Source: Nocardia terpenica
GTDB lineage: Bacteria > Actinomycetota > Actinomycetes > Mycobacteriales > Mycobacteriaceae
Assembly: GCF_013186535.1 (NCBI RefSeq)
Contig: NZ_JABMCZ010000004.1
Location: 248,001 to 312,000 of the forward strand
DNA: 64,000 nucleotides
Direction of reading: 5' to 3'
Shown: positions 59,926 through 64,000 of the stretch, piece by piece
How positions within the stretch are numbered: the stretch's first letter is position 1
Layout of the letters: each line of letters begins with the position of its first letter
Notes under the pieces: model-generated
What the model saw: only the letters and a program-made list of their open reading frames with translations
The model's database searches: none
What the model was told of the DNA's origin: nothing
Program-made: the position numbers and the translations under genes

Positions 59926-61739
59926 CCGACCGAACCTTCGCCTTCGACGATCGGCTGCCGCGCGTTCCGCTGCCCACCCTGGAAGACAGCTGTGCGCGCT
60001 TCCTGCGGTGGAGCGCGCCGCTGCTGACGGAGGACGAATTCGCCGAGACCGAGCGCGCCGTCGCCGACCTGCTGCGCCCGGACGGACCGGCCCGTATCCT
60101 GCACGCCGACCTGGAGCGCTTCGACGCGCAACCCGGCGTGGGCAGCTGGCTCGACGAGTTCTGGCCCGCACGGTATCTGGGCCGCCGCGACCGCATCGCG
60201 CTGAACGCGAACTTCTTCTTCCTGTTCCGCGACGACACCCCGCTGGCCCGCTCCACCCCCGCGCAGCAGGTCGAGCGGGCGGCCGCGATCGTCACCGCCG
60301 CGGTGAACTACAAGCTGCTGCTCGACGCCGAGGCCGTACCGCCGGTGACCCAACGCGGGCAACACCTGTCGATGGTGCAGAACAAATCCCTGTTCTCCGA
60401 GACCAGGATTCCCGGCGACCCGCAGGACACCGTGCGCATGCCCTACAGCGCCGAGTGGCCGGGGCCGTCGCGCGCGCGCCACATCGTGGTGTTCTTCCGC
60501 GGCAACATCTTCCGGATGGATGTGCTCGGCCCGGACGGCGCGCCCTACGGTCCGGGCGATCTGGCCGACGGGCTGCGGGCGGTGCTGAAGGCGGGCGCCC
60601 GGCGCGCACCGACCAACAGCGCGGTGGGCCATCTGACCACGCTGGCCCGCGCCGAGTGGGCGGGCGTGCGGGCCGCGCTGCGCACCGAACCGGCGAATGT
60701 GGCGGCGCTGGATGCGATCGAGACCGCGCTGTTCTGCGTGTGCCTGGAGGACTTCGCGCCGCGCGACGTCCAGCAGGCGTGCGATCAACTGCTGCACGGC
60801 GACAGCGGCAACCGGTGGTTCGACAAGGCGGTGTCGTTCGTGGTGTTCGGTAACGGCAGCGCCGGGATCAATGTGGAGCACTGCGGCCTGGACGGCACCA
60901 CGATCCTGTCGTTCGTCGACGCGCTGCTCGAGGCACCCGTCGGCGAGCACGCGGAACGGTCGGGCGCGCGGGCACAGGGGTTGCCGGAGATCGAGCCGGT
61001 CGAGTTCGTTCTCGACGATGCCCGGCACGCCGAGATCGCCTCGGCGGCGGCCTCGTTCGCGCAGTTCGCCGCCGACAACGCGACCGCCGTGGTGTCGTTC
61101 GAATCCTTCGGCGCGGATCGTGCCAAGGCGCTGGGGATCTCGCCGGACGCGTTCGCGCAGCTGAGTTACCAGCTCGCGCATCGGCGCAGCAAGGGGCTGA
61201 CCGGCGCCACCTACGAGTCCATCGCCACCCGGCAGCTCCGCAACGGCCGCACCGAGGCCATGCGCGTGGTCACCCCGCAGATCCTGGATTTCGTTGCCGC
61301 CATGGACGATCCGGCCGCCGATGCCGACGCCCGGCGGGCGGCGCTGCGCGCGGCGGCGCAGGCGCATGTGACCCGAGCCAAACAGTGCCAGCGCGGCGAG
61401 GCCCCCGAACAGCATCTGTGGGAGCTGCAGCTGATCCAGCGCCGCCGCGGCGAGCGGCTGGGCGCCACCGCGCCCATGCCGTTCTACGACAGCCCCGGCT
61501 GGCGCATCACCCGCGACGATTACCTGTCCACCAGCTCCGCCCCCTCGGCCAATATTCAATACTTCGGTTTCGGCTGTACCAGCCCGAAATGCATCGGCGT
61601 CGCCTACGTCCTGCTCCCGGACCGCTGGAACATCTACCTCGCCACCCCGAAATCCGTTGCGTCCCAAATGTACGAATTCGCCGATCAGCTGCGCGCGGCG
61701 GTGCGGGAACTGGAGGAATTGCTGGCCTCCGAGCAATAG
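59922..61739 (+). CDS. Carnitine-type O-acyltransferase
   Basis: This 605-residue protein is a bacterial member of the carnitine/choline acyltransferase family. It shows LPRVPLPTLEDSCARFLRWSAPLL at the N-terminus, NRWFDKAVSFVVFGNGSAGINVEHCGLDG with catalytic His320, ATYESIATRQLRNGRTEAM and DDYLSTSSAPS with the STS motif (536-538). Tyr431, Ser433 and Thr444 (TYES, GRT) match the residues that bind the carnitine carboxylate in animal CrAT; choline acetyltransferase has Val at the Thr position. So the acceptor should be a carboxylated, trimethylammonium-like alcohol. Such enzymes are rare in bacteria. GTG start overlaps the methyltransferase stop. Confidence 0.85.
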   Translation: MTDRTFAFDDRLPRVPLPTLEDSCARFLRWSAPLLTEDEFAETERAVADLLRPDGPARILHADLERFDAQPGVGSWLDEFWPARYLGRRDRIALNANFFFLFRDDTPLARSTPAQQVERAAAIVTAAVNYKLLLDAEAVPPVTQRGQHLSMVQNKSLFSETRIPGDPQDTVRMPYSAEWPGPSRARHIVVFFRGNIFRMDVLGPDGAPYGPGDLADGLRAVLKAGARRAPTNSAVGHLTTLARAEWAGVRAALRTEPANVAALDAIETALFCVCLEDFAPRDVQQACDQLLHGDSGNRWFDKAVSFVVFGNGSAGINVEHCGLDGTTILSFVDALLEAPVGEHAERSGARAQGLPEIEPVEFVLDDARHAEIASAAASFAQFAADNATAVVSFESFGADRAKALGISPDAFAQLSYQLAHRRSKGLTGATYESIATRQLRNGRTEAMRVVTPQILDFVAAMDDPAADADARRAALRAAAQAHVTRAKQCQRGEAPEQHLWELQLIQRRRGERLGATAPMPFYDSPGWRITRDDYLSTSSAPSANIQYFGFGCTSPKCIGVAYVLLPDRWNIYLATPKSVASQMYEFADQLRAAVRELEELLASEQ

Positions 61740-61740
61740 A

Positions 61741-61882
61741 TAGTCGTCGCCCCCTGGTCCCGGCGGCCGTCGGCCCTCTTGTCCCGGCGGTCGTCGGCCT
61801 TCTTGTCCCGGCGTCCGCTAGCCCCCTGGTCCCGGCATGTCCCGCTGGCCCCCTGATCCCGGCATGTTTTTGGCCGGGACCA
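61741..61882. repeat. Half palindromic element with irregular array
   Basis: The core TCCCGGC-N9-GCCGGGA is at 61857-61879 (with TGTTTTTG in the loop). To its left are five irregular units, each ending (G/A)TCCCGGC (about 61757, 61782, 61805, 61829, 61856). It begins on the acyltransferase stop and ends 18 bases before the stop of the convergent peptide gene. Confidence 0.75.
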
Positions 61883-61899
61883 GGAGGTATCGCGGTCGA

Positions 61900-62001
61900 C
61901 TACGCCGAACCGAACGTCCCCAGGATCTTGATGAGGTTGAGGATGCCGCTGGTGGCATTCGCGAAGGTGGACGAGCCGGTGCTCAACGTATTGAGGTCCA
62001 T
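61900..62001 (-). CDS. 33-residue amphipathic peptide
   Basis: A short ORF with AAGGAG (62016-62011) nine bases before its ATG at 62001, a near-ideal ribosome site. It codes MDLNTLSTGSSTFANA, then TSGILNLIKILGTFGSA. The second half would be an amphipathic or hydrophobic helix, and no signal peptide is present. An in-frame ATG at 62037 would add MEGLNLMKEFSL but lacks an RBS. Size, lack of signal peptide and the MDL start recall the PorA/PorH pore peptides of Corynebacterium, but there is no proof of homology. It lies between the acyltransferase and GNAT genes, pointing the other way. Confidence 0.6.
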   Translation of the reverse strand: MDLNTLSTGSSTFANATSGILNLIKILGTFGSA

Positions 62002-62073
62002 CAGAGAGAACTCCTTCATCAAATTCAGTCCTTCCATACGGGAGGACCTAACAGAAGGTATGACAGGGACCAC

Positions 62074-62637
62074 ATGCCCGCAACCGGAACAGAATTCATC
62101 CCCCGATTCGAGTGGCGGCGACTGACTTTCGCCGACTTTCCGCTACTGGCAAGGTGGCTCGCGCAACCGCACGTGCGGCGGTGGTGGAACCACGAATTCA
62201 CCCCCGAGGCAGTGCAGCGGGACTTCGGCCCGACCGCCCGGGGCGAGGAACCGGCCGAGGATCTTCTGGTCTGCGCCGACGGCGAACCGGTCGGCCTGGT
62301 ACAGCGGTGCCGCCTGGCCGACTATCCCGAATACCTCGGGGAACTCGAGGCGCTGACCGAGATTCCCCCCGAGGCGGTCACGATCGACTACCTGATCGGC
62401 GATCCCGACCGGACCGGCCGCGGTCTGGGATCGGCGTTGATCGCGGCGACCATCGCCGGGACCTGGTCGGCGTATCCGCACGCGAACTGCATCGTCGTCG
62501 CGATCGCGGCCGCCAACCGGGCCTCGTGGCGTGCGCTGGAGAAGGCCGGTATGCGCCGCGTTGCCGAAGGGACGCTGCCCCCGGCACATTCGGCCGACGA
62601 CGGCCACCACTACGTCTACCGGGTCGATCGTCCCTGA
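62074..62637 (+). CDS. GNAT acetyltransferase, AAC(6')/RimJ-like
   Basis: This 187-residue GNAT has the layout of AAC(6')-Ib-like and siderophore-lysine acyltransferases: FEWRRLTFADFPLLARWLAQPHVRRWW, GEPVGLVQRCRLADYPEYL, TIDYLIGDPDRTGRGLGSALIAATI (acetyl-CoA loop, RTGRGLGS), VVAIAAANRASWRALEKAGMRRV. The start MPATGTEF at 62074 has only a weak RBS. Aminoglycoside acetylation is possible but not shown; relatives act on many amines. It lies 46 bases before hisE and is divergent from the peptide gene. Confidence 0.82.
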   Translation: MPATGTEFIPRFEWRRLTFADFPLLARWLAQPHVRRWWNHEFTPEAVQRDFGPTARGEEPAEDLLVCADGEPVGLVQRCRLADYPEYLGELEALTEIPPEAVTIDYLIGDPDRTGRGLGSALIAATIAGTWSAYPHANCIVVAIAAANRASWRALEKAGMRRVAEGTLPPAHSADDGHHYVYRVDRP

Positions 62638-62683
62638 TATCCGATTGCGGAAGATGCGCTCGGGTCTGAGAGAATGGCCCCCC

Positions 62684-62947
62684 GTGAAGTCTTTCGAAGC
62701 CCTGTTCGCCGAGCTGCAGGACCGCGCGGTCAACCGTCCGGAAGGATCCGGGACCGTGGCCGCATTGGACGCCGGCGTCCATGCACAGGGCAAGAAGGTG
62801 TTGGAAGAGGCCGGCGAGGTGTGGCTGGCCGCCGAGCACGAGAGCGATGATCAGCTCGCCGAGGAGATCTCCCAGCTGCTGTACTGGGTGCAGGTGCTGA
62901 TGGTGGGTCGCGGTCTGCGACTCGAGGACGTCTATCGACATCTGTGA
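62684..62947 (+). CDS. hisE: Phosphoribosyl-ATP pyrophosphatase
   Basis: HisE carries out the second step of histidine synthesis, hydrolysing phosphoribosyl-ATP to phosphoribosyl-AMP. The 87-residue protein begins VKSFEALFAELQDRAVNRPEGSGTV and has the MazG-like metal motif GKKVLEEAGEVWLAAEHESDDQLAEEISQLLYWVQVLM. GTG start at 62684. It is followed by hisG after 60 bases, the usual actinobacterial pair. Confidence 0.95.
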   Translation: MKSFEALFAELQDRAVNRPEGSGTVAALDAGVHAQGKKVLEEAGEVWLAAEHESDDQLAEEISQLLYWVQVLMVGRGLRLEDVYRHL

Positions 62948-63007
62948 CGGACAGCCCGCGGCAACGGGCACGCCGACAATCCGTCACGAGTCCCGAAAGG
63001 ACATCCC

Positions 63008-63859
63008 ATGCTTCGCGTCGCCGTCCCCAACAAGGGGGCCCTCTCCGAATCGGCCGTCGAGATCCTGAGCGAGGCCGGTTACCGCAGGCGCACCGACTCC
63101 CGCGACCTGTCGGTGCTCGACAACGCCAACCAGGTCGAGTTCTTCTTCCTGCGCCCGAAAGATATTGCCATCTATGTGGGTTCGGGTGAGCTGGATCTGG
63201 GTATCACAGGACGTGACCTGGCGCTGGATTCGGGTGCGCCGGTGCAGGAGCGGCTGAGCCTCGGGTTCGGCCGCTCCACCTTCCGGTACGCCGCCCCCGC
63301 CGGGCGGGAGTGGAAGGTCGAGGACCTCTACGACAAGCGCATCGCCACCGCCTACCCCAATCTCGTGCTGCGCGATCTGCAGCGGCACGGCGTCCAGGCC
63401 GAGGTCATCCGCCTCGACGGCGCGGTCGAGATCTCCATCCAGCTGGGCGTGGCCGACGCGATCGCCGACGTGGTCGGCTCCGGGCGCACTCTGCGCCAGC
63501 ACCACCTCGTCGCGTTCGGCGACTCGCTGTGCGACTCCGAGGCCGTGCTGATCGAGGCCGCCGGTTCCGACCGCCGCGACAAGGCCCGCAATCAGCTGGT
63601 CGCCCGCGTCCAGGGCGTGGTCTTCGCCCAGCAGTACCTGATGCTGGACTACGACTGCCCCAAGGAACTGCTGGACGCCGCGGTCCGCATCACCCCCGGC
63701 CTGGAATCCCCGACCGTCTCGCCCCTGACCGACGAGAACTGGGTCGCCGTGCGCGCCCTCGTCCCCCGCGGCCAGGGCAACGACGTCATGGACCAACTCG
63801 CCGACCTCGGCGCCAAGGCCATCCTCGCCACCGACATCCGCTCCTGCCGCGCCTTCTGA
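63008..63859 (+). CDS. hisG: ATP phosphoribosyltransferase
   Basis: HisG starts histidine synthesis by joining ATP and PRPP and is feedback-inhibited by histidine. The 283-residue protein is the long form: MLRVAVPNKGALSESAVEIL, YVGSGELDLGITGRDLALDSGAPVQE, IATAYPNLVLRDLQRHGV, IRLDGAVEISIQLGVADAIADVVGSGRTLRQH (PRPP loop), and a C-terminal regulatory domain (YLMLDYDCPKELLDAAVRITPGLESPTVSPL, VAVRALVPRGQGNDVMDQLADLGAKAIL). AAAGGA lies seven bases before the ATG. A dispersed repeat starts on its stop codon. Confidence 0.96.
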   Translation: MLRVAVPNKGALSESAVEILSEAGYRRRTDSRDLSVLDNANQVEFFFLRPKDIAIYVGSGELDLGITGRDLALDSGAPVQERLSLGFGRSTFRYAAPAGREWKVEDLYDKRIATAYPNLVLRDLQRHGVQAEVIRLDGAVEISIQLGVADAIADVVGSGRTLRQHHLVAFGDSLCDSEAVLIEAAGSDRRDKARNQLVARVQGVVFAQQYLMLDYDCPKELLDAAVRITPGLESPTVSPLTDENWVAVRALVPRGQGNDVMDQLADLGAKAILATDIRSCRAF

Positions 63860-63927
63860 CCGACGCCCCCGTCGGTCCCGGCCTGACCGGCGCCCCCGTC
63901 GGTCCCGGCGTGCTTTTGGCCGGGACC
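63858..63927. repeat. Half palindromic element after hisG
   Basis: The core TCCCGGC-N9-GCCGGGA is at 63903-63925 and two units of about 26 bp (GACCG-CGCCCCCGTCGGTCC-CGGC) precede it, starting on the hisG stop. It lies between hisG and a convergent partial gene. Confidence 0.75.
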
Positions 63928-63928
63928 C

Positions 63929-64000
63929 CTACCGCAGGTCGGCGGCCACCTCCGGCCAGCCCGGGTAGGGCGGGGTCGTCCCGCCGAAGGCCGGGCACAG
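63929..64000 (-). CDS. C-terminal end of an unidentified protein, cut by the window edge
   Basis: On the minus strand the frame entering the window codes LCPAFGGTTPPYPGWPEVAADLR and stops at TAG (63931-63929), two bases from the repeat. Codon use is normal for the region. Too short to identify; it is convergent with hisG. Confidence 0.4.
   Translation of the reverse strand: MCPAFGGTTPPYPGWPEVAADLR

Overview
The window is about 70% G+C, nearly fully coding, and reads as a chromosomal segment of a mycolic-acid actinomycete, most likely Nocardia or a close relative. The evidence is an actinobacterial RecBCD operon, an F420/luciferase-like oxidoreductase, a decayed MspA-type porin gene, class I (Fe-S) fumarase, and the metH / PAC2 / hisE / hisG neighbourhood also known from mycobacteria. 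No rRNA, tRNA, CRISPR array, prophage or insertion sequence was found.

Layout. 0.8-10.1 kb: recC-recB-recD; recC carries an in-frame repeat insertion and a +1 frameshift, and recD has a duplicated 5' end. 10.3-16.9 kb: Baeyer-Villiger-type monooxygenase, TetR / aldehyde dehydrogenase / SDR catabolic unit, PrmC-like methyltransferase, YdcF-like exported protein. 17.2-22.1 kb: divergent FolD, L,D-transpeptidase, membrane-anchored alpha/beta hydrolase, formimidoyl-THF cyclodeaminase/cyclohydrolase family protein, LLM oxidoreductase. 22.2-27.4 kb: a stressosome and partner-switching operon (RsbR, RsbS, RsbT, RsbX-like, an RsbU/RsbW-like fusion, and an STAS antagonist) behind a sigma-B-type promoter. 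27.6-36.3 kb: MarR, fumarase, XRE/MFS divergent pair, VanY-like peptidase, DUF2165 protein with a frameshifted WYL regulator, MspA remnant. 36.5-47.4 kb: one minus-strand run holding FAD oxidase, JetC, JetB and JetA of a type II Wadjet (SMC) defence system with no JetD, a DUF2127 membrane protein and an XRE-TPR regulator. 47.7-57.7 kb: resolvase-fold protein lacking its catalytic serine, AMP-ligase/carrier/acyltransferase fusion, PAC2, metH, Ser/Thr kinase, HAD phosphatase. 58.2-64 kb: a tightly packed three-gene operon (2OG-Fe oxygenase, SAM methyltransferase, carnitine-type acyltransferase), a 33-residue peptide gene, GNAT, hisE, hisG.

A dispersed palindromic element with the core TCCCGGC-N9-GCCGGGA occurs at eight places, usually flanked on one or both sides by a short tandem array whose unit (21-28 bp) is private to that locus but always contains GCCGGG. 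A ninth array lacks the core. Most copies lie between genes, but one sits inside recC, one runs in frame into the 5' end of jetC, and one codes half of a small membrane-protein ORF. Where the arrays overlap reading frames the unit is 21 or 24 bp, a multiple of three.

The most attractive candidates for undescribed biology are this element family, the carnitine-type acyltransferase operon, the Wadjet II locus without its nuclease subunit, the FolD lacking its cyclohydrolase lysine next to an Fch-type protein, and the 33-residue peptide. All coordinates and motifs were read by eye; no database search was possible.
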